This document shows, piece after piece, positions 1 to 9,216 of a stretch of DNA of 64,000 nucleotides (the stretch's first letter is position 1; each line of letters begins with the position of its first letter). The translations under genes were made by a program, and so were the position numbers. The notes under the pieces were generated by a model, which searched no databases, was not told where the DNA came from, and was given only the letters and a program-made list of their open reading frames with translations. Source of the DNA: Psychromonas sp. CNPT3 (GTDB lineage: Bacteria > Pseudomonadota > Gammaproteobacteria > Enterobacterales > Psychromonadaceae); the NCBI RefSeq assembly GCF_000153405.2, contig NC_020802.1:1941883-2005882 (forward strand). Direction: 5' to 3'.

Positions 1-2
1 TT

Positions 3-335
3 TACTACATCGTATTCCGTGTTGTTATTGCTAAATTCGATTTAAAAACGCCGGGCCGTGAAGATGAAGAGTTAGAAGAAGTTGCTGTTGTTACTAACGA
101 AGAAATGGCAACCTTACTTATCGAAGCATTCGGTGGTAAAGCAAACATTGAAAACTTAGATGCTTGTATCACACGTCTACGTGTTTCATTGCACAACATT
201 GAACTTTTAGATAAAGCTGCATTGAAAAAATTAGGTGCTGCGGGTGTTGTTGTTTCAGGAAATGGCGTACAAGCTATCTTCGGAACTAAATCTGATAACT
301 TAAAAACAGATATGGAAGCTTTCATGTCTCGTTAA
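3..335 (+). CDS. ptsG: PTS glucose-specific EIICB component, C-terminal fragment
   Basis: This is the 3' end of a gene that begins before the window. The 110 visible residues are the end of the membrane EIIC domain, a linker (KTPGREDEE) and a complete EIIB domain. The EIIB phosphorylation site is the Cys in [10 protein letters not shown], and the domain ends with the typical [14 protein letters not shown] block. The protein takes up glucose across the inner membrane and phosphorylates it, with phosphate passed from EIIA-Glc to the EIIB cysteine. The linker and the EIIB sequence match enteric and vibrio PtsG better than NagE, from memory of the family. Two hairpins directly follow the stop codon. 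Confidence 0.93.
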   Translation, partial: YYIVFRVVIAKFDLKTPGREDEELEEVAVVTNEEMATLLIEAFGGKANIENLDACITRLRVSLHNIELLDKAALKKLGAAGVVVSGNGVQAIFGTKSDNLKTDMEAFMSR

Positions 336-342
336 TCTAAAG

Positions 343-368
343 TAAAAACAAGGTCCGCCTTGTTTTTA
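343..368 (+). terminator. Rho-independent terminator after ptsG
   Basis: An 11-bp perfect stem (TAAAAACAAGG paired with CCTTGTTTTTA) encloses a TCCG loop, starting 8 bases after the ptsG stop codon. The 3' arm supplies the T-rich run expected of an intrinsic terminator. Confidence 0.8.
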
Positions 369-373
369 TTCCT

Positions 374-419
374 AAAAGGCGCCTCTTCTTTTTGCTTGCA
401 AAAATAAGAGGCGCCTTTT
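374..419. terminator. Second, probably bidirectional hairpin
   Basis: A 14-bp perfect stem (AAAAGGCGCCTCTT paired with AAGAGGCGCCTTTT) has an A on one side and T on the other, so it could terminate from either direction. It backs up the terminator just upstream. Confidence 0.75.
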
Positions 420-964
420 TTATGCGCGTTAATAAAAACGATTAAAATGCATTACCTTTACAGCCCTCCTTGTGTCAACGTGTTATACCGTATCCGTGAC
501 GACCATTAGCTCGCTTATACATAAAATATCAATAGTTTGTATGCCTTGCAGTTATCCTGCGCATTATATCCTCACACTGCATTTTATTATTAAGAGACAT
601 TTATTATTCAAATGCAGATAAAACAGACCGTCTTTTAGCATAAATACTGCTGTTAACTTAAACCCTACGACCTTAAACCCTGTCACTTTATATTCGACTT
701 GAATATGCTTTATCCTTACTCAGTCGACTAGCGTACAGGATGCTCCTTTATTAAAGGTATTTACGGGTTACTGGGTTACATGGAGTACAGACGACAGGCA
801 GAGTAAAAGGAACATAGCTTAACTCGGATGCTTTTAGAGGCGCACGGTGTTAATTAAGGCGTAGAGGCTAGACTTGATTTGGCTTACTGATTTAGTGCTT
901 GAGTGCGAGGGATAGGATAAACAATAGATCTCTGTTACACGCACATTTAATAAAATATAAAGAA
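420..964. other. Intergenic stretch with no recognised gene
   Basis: About 545 bases lie between the ptsG terminators and the terminator of the minus-strand sensory operon. I see no ORF with coding character and no transposase remnant. It may be decayed DNA. Confidence 0.5.
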
Positions 965-993
965 AGGATAAACGCATACTCTGCGCTTATCCT
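965..993 (-). terminator. Terminator of the minus-strand sensory operon
   Basis: Read on the minus strand, a 12-bp stem with one mismatch (AGGATAAGCGCA paired with TGCGTTTATCCT) is followed by a T-rich tract. It lies about 60 bases downstream of the solute-binding protein gene, the last gene of the operon. Confidence 0.65.
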
Positions 994-1054
994 AAAAAAA
1001 ACAGCGCTAGTTCTAGCTACAACCATGCACTAATAGCACCTTTAGAATGGCCCT

Positions 1055-2284
1055 TTAATTTGTTGTTTTTAACGCAATATAAAGGTGTTGCACGGCTTGT
1101 ATTGCAGTGGATTTTGGATCATTAAAGTAATCACTAATAATACGTGCTACGACATTTTGTACTGAGCTCGTCGTTGCAATATTTTGAGTGAATGACGGCA
1201 CTAGCGCGTCTTGTTTAAAGTCTTGATATGATTTTTGAGCACAAACATCATAGGTGCTCATATCCATATCTGTACGTACTGGGATAGAGCCTTTATTACG
1301 ACTAAATTCTTTTTGGAATTTTTTCGAGAGGATCGTATTCACAAAAATTTTCTGATCATTTAACTCTTTGTCTTCACTGTGCTTATTAAAAAACACAAAA
1401 CTATCAATGTTATAACTATAATAACCTTTACTTTCGGGTACATCGACGCAAAGATAATCCTGCATTGGCTTTTTACCTGCCACGTAAAACATACCTTTAG
1501 CCCAATCCCCCATAAACTGCATAGCGGCTTTATCGTCAATCAACAATTGTGTGGCTTCAAACCAATCTTTAGCCATTAAGCCTGCATCTGTATATTGATG
1601 TAGCCGTTTATATTGCTTAAATAACTGGATCATTTCACTGGAAATTAATACATTTTTATCATGTTCGATAAATGCCTGTTTGTATTTTTCAGGACCTAAC
1701 ATTGACAGCGCCATCGATTCAAAAAGTAAAACATCTTGCCAAACGGTGCCACCATGCGCCAGCGCAATATACCCCGCCGCTTTTATTTTATCGGCACTCT
1801 TAAAAAAATCATCCCAAGTCTGTGGTGGGCTTAAATGTAATTGCGTAAATATTTTTTTATTAAGCCATAACCAATTCACCCGGTGAATATTAATCGGCAC
1901 CGCCATAAATTTACCTTTATAGTGAATGGTTTGTTGCACCACTTCAGGTAAAAAATGTGACCATTGCTTAGTATTAACCACTTCGTCCATGCTTTTGATC
2001 ATTCCCACGGTTGCCCATGTACTAATATCAGGACCTTTGATTTGAGCAACATCTGGAGGCGTTCCCGCTAAAGCGCGCATCTGTAAAACGCGCATCGCAC
2101 TGTTACCCCCCTCGCCTTTGATTGAGAAGTTTTTCCATTGCACACCGTGCTCCGCTAAAGAGCTTTGTAATGTTTTTAGCGCCTGTGTTTCTCCCGGAGC
2201 TGTCCACCAATGTAAAACTTCAAGGGGCCGGCTATGCGCGCAGCTACTTAGCAACAGCGTCAATAATATGGTTTTTTTAAACAT
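1055..2284 (-). CDS. Extracellular solute-binding protein, family 1 (sugar type)
   Basis: The 409-residue protein has a short basic and hydrophobic export signal. The sequence LSSC fits a lipobox, so it may be a lipoprotein. The mature part starts LEVLHWWTAPGE, typical of family 1 sugar-binding proteins related to the glucose/mannose binders. Such proteins normally deliver a sugar to an ABC transporter, but no permease or ATPase gene is next to it. It is the third gene of an operon with a two-component system, 2 bases after the kinase gene. I infer that it may act as a periplasmic sensor partner for the kinase, like glucose-responsive sets next to sugar ABC genes in Pseudomonas. The ligand is unknown. 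Confidence 0.85.
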   Translation of the reverse strand: MFKKTILLTLLLSSCAHSRPLEVLHWWTAPGETQALKTLQSSLAEHGVQWKNFSIKGEGGNSAMRVLQMRALAGTPPDVAQIKGPDISTWATVGMIKSMDEVVNTKQWSHFLPEVVQQTIHYKGKFMAVPINIHRVNWLWLNKKIFTQLHLSPPQTWDDFFKSADKIKAAGYIALAHGGTVWQDVLLFESMALSMLGPEKYKQAFIEHDKNVLISSEMIQLFKQYKRLHQYTDAGLMAKDWFEATQLLIDDKAAMQFMGDWAKGMFYVAGKKPMQDYLCVDVPESKGYYSYNIDSFVFFNKHSEDKELNDQKIFVNTILSKKFQKEFSRNKGSIPVRTDMDMSTYDVCAQKSYQDFKQDALVPSFTQNIATTSSVQNVVARIISDYFNDPKSTAIQAVQHLYIALKTTN

Positions 2285-2286
2285 TT

Positions 2287-3735
2287 TTATCTCTGTTTAT
2301 AGACGCGAGGTAAAGTAATGATCACTTCTAAACCTCGGCCCTCGCGATTAACTAAATGTAACGAGCCATTATGAGCGTGGATAATATTACGTGAAATACC
2401 TAAGCCAAGCCCATGTCCTTGTAAATCATGGTGCAGACGACGATAAGGTGTGAATATATTATCTAATTCTTTCTTCGGAATACCGGGGCCGTTATCTTGA
2501 ATAATAATTTGCAGTTCATCTTCTGAGTCGACAAATTGTACCACAACCTGTGTGCCGTATTTTATGCCATTATCGATGAGATTTGCGAGACAACGTTTTA
2601 ATGCAAAAGGTTTTCCTCGGTATAACGCTACCTTTTTGTATACGATCTTGATTTTATCGGGTTGCGGACTACTGATCTGTTTTAATAATTTTAACAAATC
2701 AACCTCTTGGATATTTTCATGTATATCCGTTTCTTTCACTGTCTGCAGCGCCCCCTTTACCAACATCTCTAAATCATCGAGATCATCATTAAACGATTCG
2801 GTTTGTTTATTACAATCGAGTAATTCTGCGCGTAATCGCAGGCGCGTGATCGGGGTTTTTAAGTCATGAGAAATAGATCGAAATAAGACCTCACGATCGC
2901 GAAGATAGCGTTGCAACTTTTGTTGCATATGATTAAAGGCACGCGTCGCCGTAATGATCTCCGAGGGCCCCTGCTCTTTTAATGGCGCTTGATTTAAGTC
3001 GATACTCATTTCAGAAACCGACAATGCCAATTCTTTTAACGGTTTTGTTTGCCAATCAAAAAAGAAATAAGTTACTAATAGCAATATTAAAGTGGTAAAC
3101 GCTAAGGTAACTATCTGTTGCTGTGATATTAATTTTTTTTCGCCTAATAAATAAGGAGGCGGTAAAATAGTCCCTAAATAAAGCCACTCATTGTCTGCTA
3201 TTTTAATTTGAATGACTAATATGGGCGGTTTTATCGAGGGGATGATCAACGAATATGCCCCTAATGAGGGCGGTAAATCTTTCAATAAAATATCATTTTT
3301 GATGACGTGTAAATCATCAGGATGAGAAAACTCAATGCGTAATTCCTGTGATGCAGGGATGCGTCGCCGTAGCACCGTTTCTACCGTGCTTAATATCTTC
3401 TCTTTTAACTCACTATCGGCTATTGGGTTGATTTTTATTTCTTCATGGTTTAAAGACACAAAAAAACGACTTCCCCCTAAATCTCGTAATTGTTGTAATA
3501 CCAAATAACGGTATTGCAAAGGTAACTTTTGAAAGAATGAAATCGTCCCTAATGCATTTTCAGATACATTTTGGGCATTCAATAAGATGGAGTTTTCTTC
3601 TTTTGCAGCGAATTGGTTCATCCAAAAAAAACTACTCATAATTTGTGCGCAGATAACCGACAGCGTGGTCAAAAGTAGCATGCGCGAAATCAATGAGTGA
3701 AACATATTGCGAAAATTAAACAATTTCATCATCAT
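2287..3735 (-). CDS. Sensor histidine kinase
   Basis: The 482-residue protein is an inner-membrane sensor. A membrane segment near residues 15-40, a periplasmic region to about residue 205 and a second membrane segment near 207-227 are followed by HAMP, HisKA and ATPase domains. The phospho-acceptor is His290 in ISHDLKTPITRLR. The ATP-binding boxes are NLIDNGIKYG (N), DNGPGIP (G1) and GLGLGISRNI (G2). It should phosphorylate the response regulator encoded 2 bases upstream. The periplasmic domain is not one I recognise. The gene order regulator, kinase, binding protein suggests that the binding protein supplies the input signal. Confidence 0.92.
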   Translation of the reverse strand: MMMKLFNFRNMFHSLISRMLLLTTLSVICAQIMSSFFWMNQFAAKEENSILLNAQNVSENALGTISFFQKLPLQYRYLVLQQLRDLGGSRFFVSLNHEEIKINPIADSELKEKILSTVETVLRRRIPASQELRIEFSHPDDLHVIKNDILLKDLPPSLGAYSLIIPSIKPPILVIQIKIADNEWLYLGTILPPPYLLGEKKLISQQQIVTLAFTTLILLLVTYFFFDWQTKPLKELALSVSEMSIDLNQAPLKEQGPSEIITATRAFNHMQQKLQRYLRDREVLFRSISHDLKTPITRLRLRAELLDCNKQTESFNDDLDDLEMLVKGALQTVKETDIHENIQEVDLLKLLKQISSPQPDKIKIVYKKVALYRGKPFALKRCLANLIDNGIKYGTQVVVQFVDSEDELQIIIQDNGPGIPKKELDNIFTPYRRLHHDLQGHGLGLGISRNIIHAHNGSLHLVNREGRGLEVIITLPRVYKQR

Positions 3736-3737
3736 TT

Positions 3738-4463
3738 TTAATTTTCAGTGCGTACGCTGGCAATAAAAAGATAACCTTTACCACGCACTGTTTTTATTAT
3801 TTTAGGAAATTTAGCATCGTCACCAAGACATTGACGTAAACGGCTCAAATGCACATCAATCCCCCGTTCATTTGCAAAAGCATTGCGCCCATGTAACGCG
3901 CGGCATATTTCATCACGTGAAATGGGATTGTCTAAATTATCAAGAAACAAAGAAAGTAATTGATAATCAGCCCCAGTTAATGGCATCACTTCACCGGCTG
4001 CATTTAATAGATTCTGGTTTTGAGTATCTAACTTCCAATTTGCAAAAAGAAAATAACGATCTTTTACCACTTTTTTACTTTGTTCATTCACAAAGTGATT
4101 ACGTCTTAATAACGCTTTAATGCGTGCCAGTAGTTCTCGTGGACTAAACGGCTTAGCAATATAATCATCCGCGCCTATTTCAAGGCCTAGAATACGATCT
4201 AATTCATCTGAATTAGCCGTTAACATAATAATAGGCACCATCGACGTTTGGCGAATGCGCTGACAAAGTATAAAACCATCATCTCCGGGTAACATAACAT
4301 CTAAAATGATCAGATCAGGCTCAGTTTGTGCAAGATGTGCATCCATCTCGATCCCATCACCCGCAGTGATCACCGAAAAATTGTTTTTTGTTAAATATTC
4401 GGCCAGTAACTCTCGAATATCCTTATCATCATCAACAACTAATACTTGTTTTGTTTCTGTCAC
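3738..4463 (-). CDS. OmpR/PhoB-family response regulator
   Basis: The 241-residue protein has an N-terminal receiver domain with the acidic cluster VVDDDKD, phospho-acceptor Asp55 in IILDVMLPGDDG, and the conserved Lys in DDYIAKPFSPREL. A C-terminal winged-helix DNA-binding domain ends with SRLRQCLGDD and IKTVRGKGYLF. It is the first gene of the three-gene minus-strand operon and is transcribed divergently from the norspermidine operon. Its targets cannot be read from the sequence. GltR-like control of sugar uptake is one possibility, given the sugar-binding protein in the operon and ptsG nearby. Confidence 0.93.
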   Translation of the reverse strand: MTETKQVLVVDDDKDIRELLAEYLTKNNFSVITAGDGIEMDAHLAQTEPDLIILDVMLPGDDGFILCQRIRQTSMVPIIMLTANSDELDRILGLEIGADDYIAKPFSPRELLARIKALLRRNHFVNEQSKKVVKDRYFLFANWKLDTQNQNLLNAAGEVMPLTGADYQLLSLFLDNLDNPISRDEICRALHGRNAFANERGIDVHLSRLRQCLGDDAKFPKIIKTVRGKGYLFIASVRTEN

Positions 4464-4656
4464 ATGAAAGCCTTTTCCAACTTTTTCAAAAGACGAATTT
4501 TATCGTACTATCCCCCTATTTAACAGTCTGAATACTTATAAATTTGCACTCAGAAAAAAACGTTTATTAAACGCTTGTTTTTTAATCTAAAAAATAAATT
4601 TAAAACACCAAATCAACACGTTACGATTTTCTTTGTATTTTTCCTGTTTTTTACAC

Positions 4657-4684
4657 TTGTCAGCTTTAAAATCAATGATAGAAT
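4657..4684 (+). promoter_or_regulatory. Sigma-70-type promoter of the norspermidine operon
   Basis: TTGTCA and TAGAAT are separated by 16 bases. This would start transcription near 4691 and give a leader of about 255 bases before the aminotransferase gene. The call is by sequence match only. Confidence 0.6.
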
Positions 4685-4724
4685 GCGCGCCTTTAATGCC
4701 AAATTTTATCTATAGGAGTTCGAT

Positions 4725-4835
4725 ATGATCATTTTGTTTATCTTTGTCTATTATCGACTCTCTCATTTGATAAATGCTATCAATCTAGGTAGCTTCTTCT
4801 ATAGGCGCTGCTTAGGTGTTACGACTGAGCCTTGA
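4725..4835 (+). CDS. Candidate 36-residue leader peptide
   Basis: An ATG follows a strong ribosome-binding site (AGGAG, 4714-4718, spacing 6). It opens a 36-codon frame ending in TGA. The peptide starts MIILFIFVYYRL, is hydrophobic and aromatic-rich, and ends with SFFYRRCLGVTTEP. It lies in the 5' leader of the norspermidine operon, between the promoter and the aminotransferase gene. Polyamine-linked genes can be controlled by leader peptides, as speFL does for speF in enteric bacteria, so a polyamine-sensing or attenuation role is plausible. That role is inferred from position and ribosome-binding site only. I do not recognise the peptide. Confidence 0.5.
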   Translation: MIILFIFVYYRLSHLINAINLGSFFYRRCLGVTTEP

Positions 4836-4871
4836 GCTAAAAACAGCACGGCACACCACTCTATTTTTACT

Positions 4872-4887
4872 TTTAGGTTAACCTAAA
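4872..4887. promoter_or_regulatory. 16-bp perfect palindrome in the operon leader
   Basis: TTTAGGTTAACCTAAA is a perfect palindrome about 60 bases before the aminotransferase start and 36 bases after the leader ORF. It could be an operator or a small RNA hairpin. There is no direct evidence of function. Confidence 0.35.
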
Positions 4888-4947
4888 CGTATTCCCTTTA
4901 TATTAGTTCCATTTTATGGATACCCTTTAAACACTAAGGATCCCGTT

Positions 4948-6357
4948 ATGCAAAACGTCTTAAATATTGCACCCCAAACCTGTATCAACAACTTTCAAGA
5001 AGTGCCAGTGATCGATACAATTTATGATTTAACGCTAGATAACGTTATGCTCAGCCAAGAGCATTATGAATCAGAGGTGCGATCGTACCCGAGACGGATC
5101 CCGATTGCTATCAAGACAACGCGTGGCGTTATTGTTGAAGATACCAAAGGACAAGTTTATATCGATTGTTTAGCTGGCGCTGGCGCGCTGGCGCTTGGCT
5201 ATAATCACAGTGAAATAAATCAAGTGCTTATCGAGCAACTTAACACGGGCGTGCCTTATCAAACCCTCGATCTCACGACGCCAAGTAAAGATGCTTTTAT
5301 TAAAGCAGTGATGAAATTTTTACCGCCAAATTTTGCAAAAAATGCCCGTATTCAATTTTGTGGTCCTTCTGGATCAGATGCCGTTGAAGCCTCGATTAAA
5401 CTCGCTAAATTATATACAAAACGTAATACGATGATTGCATTTCATGGTGCTTACCATGGTATGACGAATGGCTCGCTCGCATTAACCGGTAGTTTAAGTG
5501 CAAAAGAGCGCCGAACTGGTTTAATGTCTGACGTGCATTTCTTTCCGTTTCCTTATAGTTACCGTTGCTCATTTGGCTTAGGTGGCGAAGCGGGTGCAAT
5601 GCAAGGGATCCGTTATTTAGAGTCTGTATTATGTGATGATGAAAGTGGAATAACTAAACCCGCCGCCATTATTGTTGAGCCTATTCAGGGTGAAGGTGGC
5701 GTTATTCCCGCCTCTGCATTATGGCTACAAGCATTGCGCCGTATTACGACAGAGCATGGTATTTTATTGATTTTTGATGAAATTCAATGTGGTATTGGTC
5801 GCTCTGGTGATAACTTCGCCTTTGAAGCGTCGGGTATTGAGCCTGATATTTTGATCTTGTCTAAAGCCATTGGTGGAGGGATGCCAATGTCTGTGATCCT
5901 CTACCATAAAAAATTCGATTGCTGGAATCCAGGTGAGCATACGGGCACCTTCCGTGGTAATCAATTAGCGATGGCCAGTGGCGCGAAAACATTAGAAATA
6001 ATTGCACGTGATAATTTAACTGAAAATGCCCGCCTACGTGGTGAGCAACTCCGTGAAGGCTTAATACAATTACAAAAGAAATTCCCACAAATTGGGGATG
6101 TACGTGGTCGTGGTTTAATGAACGCCATGGAAATAGTCAAACCGACGATAAGTAATAAACTCGGTCAAGCAGAAGCGGATGCGCAGCTTGCATCGCTTAT
6201 TCAACGCGCAGCCTTAGAGCGTGGACTTATCATTGAAAAAGGTGGCAGACAAGGCGCGGTACTACGCTTCTTACCGCCACTTATTATCAGTGAAGTACAA
6301 ATTGATTTTGTATTGAGCACGCTTGCAAGCGCGTTTTCTTCTGTATTAGGTGATTAA
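4948..6357 (+). CDS. dat: Diaminobutyrate--2-oxoglutarate aminotransferase
   Basis: The 469-residue protein is a class III PLP aminotransferase. It should make L-2,4-diaminobutyrate from aspartate semialdehyde with glutamate as amino donor, the first step towards 1,3-diaminopropane and norspermidine. Visible motifs are CGPSGSDAVEASIKLA and AFHGAYHGMT (cofactor binding), IFDEIQCGIGRSG, and the PLP lysine in ILSKAIGGGMP. It is followed directly by the diaminobutyrate decarboxylase gene, which separates it from ectoine-pathway EctB. As I recall, V. cholerae fuses these two activities in one protein, whereas here they are separate genes. Confidence 0.9.
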   Translation: MQNVLNIAPQTCINNFQEVPVIDTIYDLTLDNVMLSQEHYESEVRSYPRRIPIAIKTTRGVIVEDTKGQVYIDCLAGAGALALGYNHSEINQVLIEQLNTGVPYQTLDLTTPSKDAFIKAVMKFLPPNFAKNARIQFCGPSGSDAVEASIKLAKLYTKRNTMIAFHGAYHGMTNGSLALTGSLSAKERRTGLMSDVHFFPFPYSYRCSFGLGGEAGAMQGIRYLESVLCDDESGITKPAAIIVEPIQGEGGVIPASALWLQALRRITTEHGILLIFDEIQCGIGRSGDNFAFEASGIEPDILILSKAIGGGMPMSVILYHKKFDCWNPGEHTGTFRGNQLAMASGAKTLEIIARDNLTENARLRGEQLREGLIQLQKKFPQIGDVRGRGLMNAMEIVKPTISNKLGQAEADAQLASLIQRAALERGLIIEKGGRQGAVLRFLPPLIISEVQIDFVLSTLASAFSSVLGD

Positions 6358-6358
6358 G

Positions 6359-7822
6359 ATGAGCTATACACAATACTTTATGCATTTAGGCGAGAAAAAC
6401 CGCCCTTTTGAAGATGCGATGGCGTTAACCCATGAAACGGTTAAAGACTTATTTAAAAATAGTCATATGCCCTATTCAGGCCTTGCGCCAGAAGCGCTTA
6501 AAGCGCAACTTGAAGCGATTGACTTAAATAATGTTCGACCGCTTGCCGAGGTGATAGAGACAACGAAGCAGTTGGTTGCTAAAAATTCTATTTTAGTACA
6601 GCATCCACATACCTTGGCGCATTTACACACACCGCCTCTTATTGTCTCGGTGCTTGCAGAGCATTTTATTGCCACACTCAATCAATCAATGGACTCATGG
6701 GATCAAGCACCAGCTGCAACCTATGTTGAACAAATTATGGTGGATTGGCTGTGTGAAACCTATCAATTAGGTGAACGCTCTGATGGCGTATTTACCAGCG
6801 GTGGTACGCAAAGCAACTTAATGGGCTTATTACTGGCGCGAGATTGCTTTGCAAAAAAACACTCAGCACATAATATCCAACAAGATGGTTTACCTGAGTA
6901 TGGCCATAAAATGCGTATTATCTGCTCAGATAAAAGCCATTTTACGGTGCAAAAGTCAGCTGCCTTAATGGGACTCGGTGAACGCGCGGTTGTCACGGTT
7001 AAAACCAATGTGCAAGGGCAAATAGATTGCCAAGCACTGCAAATGACCATTGATGCACTTAAAGCCCAAGATTTATTACCCATTGCGATTGTTGCAACGG
7101 CCGGTACAACGGATCATGGCGCGATTGATGATTTGAAAAAAGTCATTGATATCGCTAAAAAAGCAGCCTGTTGGACACACGTCGATGGCGCTTACGGTGG
7201 CGCGTTAATGCTGAGTGATAAACATAAACAGCGCTTAGCGGGCATAGAGCTTGCCGACAGTGTGAGTGTTGATTTTCATAAATTATTTTATCAAACGATC
7301 AGTTGTGGTGCGCTTTTAATTAAAGATAAAGAAAACTTTAAAAGCTTATTACACCATGCAGATTATCTGAACCGTGAAGGCGATGAATTGCCAAATTTAG
7401 TGGATAAAAGCATTGCGACCACTAAACGCTTTGACGCTTTAAAAATGTTTATGACGTTGCAAGCTGTCGGTGCAAAAACGTTAGGCGAAATGTATGACAC
7501 TTTATTAGATCTAACAACAAAGGTTGCCAAACTTATCGAGTCATCCCTTGAGTTTGAACTTTGTTGTCAGCCCCTTCTCTCAACGGTGCTGTTTCGCTTA
7601 AGTGACCAAGGTACTATGAGTGATGTCGTTTTTAATCAGCTTCATCAAAAAATTCGTCTGCAACTGCTCACCCGAGGTGACGCGGTTATCGCTGAAACAA
7701 AAGTAGACGGAAAACTATTTTTTAAATTTACACTGTTAAACCCATGTTTAACAATTGACGATTTTGCGCCTTTATTAGAAAAAATAAAGTCAACTGCAAT
7801 ACAACTACAGAAAGAGGTTTAA
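6359..7822 (+). CDS. ddc: L-2,4-diaminobutyrate decarboxylase
   Basis: This group II PLP decarboxylase of about 487 residues converts 2,4-diaminobutyrate to 1,3-diaminopropane. Family motifs are GVFTSGGTQSNLMGLLLARD, ATAGTTDHGAIDD, WTHVDGAYGGALM and the PLP lysine in SVDFHKLFYQ. I chose the ATG at 6359 because AGGTGA lies 5 bases upstream. A GTG at 6350 would add three residues. The start is one base after the aminotransferase stop, so the two are probably translationally coupled. The product feeds the carboxynorspermidine steps encoded next. Confidence 0.9.
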   Translation: MSYTQYFMHLGEKNRPFEDAMALTHETVKDLFKNSHMPYSGLAPEALKAQLEAIDLNNVRPLAEVIETTKQLVAKNSILVQHPHTLAHLHTPPLIVSVLAEHFIATLNQSMDSWDQAPAATYVEQIMVDWLCETYQLGERSDGVFTSGGTQSNLMGLLLARDCFAKKHSAHNIQQDGLPEYGHKMRIICSDKSHFTVQKSAALMGLGERAVVTVKTNVQGQIDCQALQMTIDALKAQDLLPIAIVATAGTTDHGAIDDLKKVIDIAKKAACWTHVDGAYGGALMLSDKHKQRLAGIELADSVSVDFHKLFYQTISCGALLIKDKENFKSLLHHADYLNREGDELPNLVDKSIATTKRFDALKMFMTLQAVGAKTLGEMYDTLLDLTTKVAKLIESSLEFELCCQPLLSTVLFRLSDQGTMSDVVFNQLHQKIRLQLLTRGDAVIAETKVDGKLFFKFTLLNPCLTIDDFAPLLEKIKSTAIQLQKEV

Positions 7823-7825
7823 TTT

Positions 7826-9046
7826 ATGTCTGTTTTACAAATTGGCGCCGGTGGCGTTGGCTGGGTTATCGCCCATAAATGTGCTCAAAACAATGATGTT
7901 TTTGGTGATATTACACTGGCTTCACGTACTATTTCTAAATGTGAAAAAATTATTACCTCAATTAAAAATTGTAATAATTTAAAAGATCAGACTAAAAAAA
8001 TCAGCGCAGTCACTATCGATGCTGATAATGTTGAAGCGTTAGTCGCATTGATCAATGAAGTTAAACCTGATCTCTTAATTAATGCGGGCCCTCCTTGGGT
8101 TAACGTAACGATCATGGAAGCGTGTGTACAAACAAAAACAGCTTATCTTGATACCTCTGTTGCAACCGATCTTTGTAGTGAAGGCCAACAAGTTCCTGAA
8201 GCATACGACCCACAATGGGCATTTGCAGATCGCTTTAAAGAAGCGGGTATTACCGGCATTTTAGGCGCAGGTTTTGATCCAGGTGTAGTAAGCGTTTTTG
8301 CAACTTATGCACATAAACATCTTTTTGATGAAATCGACAGTATTGATGTGATGGATGTTAATGCAGGCGATCACGGTCAAAAATTTGCAACTAACTTTGA
8401 TCCTGAAACAAATATGCTAGAGATCCAAGGCGACTCATTTTATTACGAAGATAAAAAATGGCATCAAGTACCTTGCCATAGTCGCATGATGGAATTTGAC
8501 TTCCCCGTGGTAGGCAAACAAAAAGTATACTCAATGGCACACGATGAAGTGCGCTCAATGGCAGAATACTTACCCGCTAAACGTATTGAGTTTTGGATGG
8601 GATTTTCTGACAGTTACTTAAATTACTTTAATGTAATGCGCGACATTGGCTTACTGAGCCCAAATCCAATCACAACCGTTGATGGTATTACTGTTGAGCC
8701 CTTAAAAGTACTTAAAGCCATTTTACCGGATCCAACTTCTCTTGCTTCAGGTTATGTCGGTAAAACGTGTATCGGCACTTGGGTACGTGGTAAAAAAGAC
8801 GGTAAAGCTAAAAGTGTGTTTATTTACAATATTTGCGATCATAAAGAATCGTATCTTGAAGTTGAACATCAAGCGATATCTTATACGACTGGCGTTCCCG
8901 CTATCACAGCAGCCCTACTTTACTTCCAAAACAAATGGAGTGATAAAGGCTTATTTAATATGGAACAGCTAAACCCGGATCACTTCCTTGAGTTGATGCC
9001 TCGCATCGGCCTAAGCTGGGAAATACAAGAGCTAGACGCTATTTAG
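7826..9046 (+). CDS. Carboxynorspermidine synthase (dehydrogenase)
   Basis: The 406-residue protein is in the saccharopine dehydrogenase-like family. It begins with an NAD(P)-binding Rossmann motif, VLQIGAGGVGWVIAHKCAQN. Other visible blocks are INAGPPW, YLDTSVATD and GILGAGFDPGVVSVFA. In the norspermidine pathway this enzyme reductively condenses 1,3-diaminopropane with aspartate semialdehyde to give carboxynorspermidine. The gene begins 3 bases after the decarboxylase gene. That position, and nspC downstream, make this assignment much more likely than lysine metabolism. Confidence 0.9.
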   Translation: MSVLQIGAGGVGWVIAHKCAQNNDVFGDITLASRTISKCEKIITSIKNCNNLKDQTKKISAVTIDADNVEALVALINEVKPDLLINAGPPWVNVTIMEACVQTKTAYLDTSVATDLCSEGQQVPEAYDPQWAFADRFKEAGITGILGAGFDPGVVSVFATYAHKHLFDEIDSIDVMDVNAGDHGQKFATNFDPETNMLEIQGDSFYYEDKKWHQVPCHSRMMEFDFPVVGKQKVYSMAHDEVRSMAEYLPAKRIEFWMGFSDSYLNYFNVMRDIGLLSPNPITTVDGITVEPLKVLKAILPDPTSLASGYVGKTCIGTWVRGKKDGKAKSVFIYNICDHKESYLEVEHQAISYTTGVPAITAALLYFQNKWSDKGLFNMEQLNPDHFLELMPRIGLSWEIQELDAI

Positions 9047-9216
9047 CCAACATTGATAGAGTGTCGACTCTTAACAGAGCGCACTCTTGATCGCCGCCCT
9101 CAATAACACCTGAAAATAGATCTCTTCTCGCACATATATTAAAATGTCCCAATATGAGTTTATGAGTAATCTCATGCTACATATAAAACAATTCAATGGC
9201 GTAAAACAGGAACAGT

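Noticed and set aside
4948-6357. Aminotransferase as ectoine-pathway EctB
   Set aside because: No ectA or ectC nearby; the next genes are diaminobutyrate decarboxylase and carboxynorspermidine enzymes.
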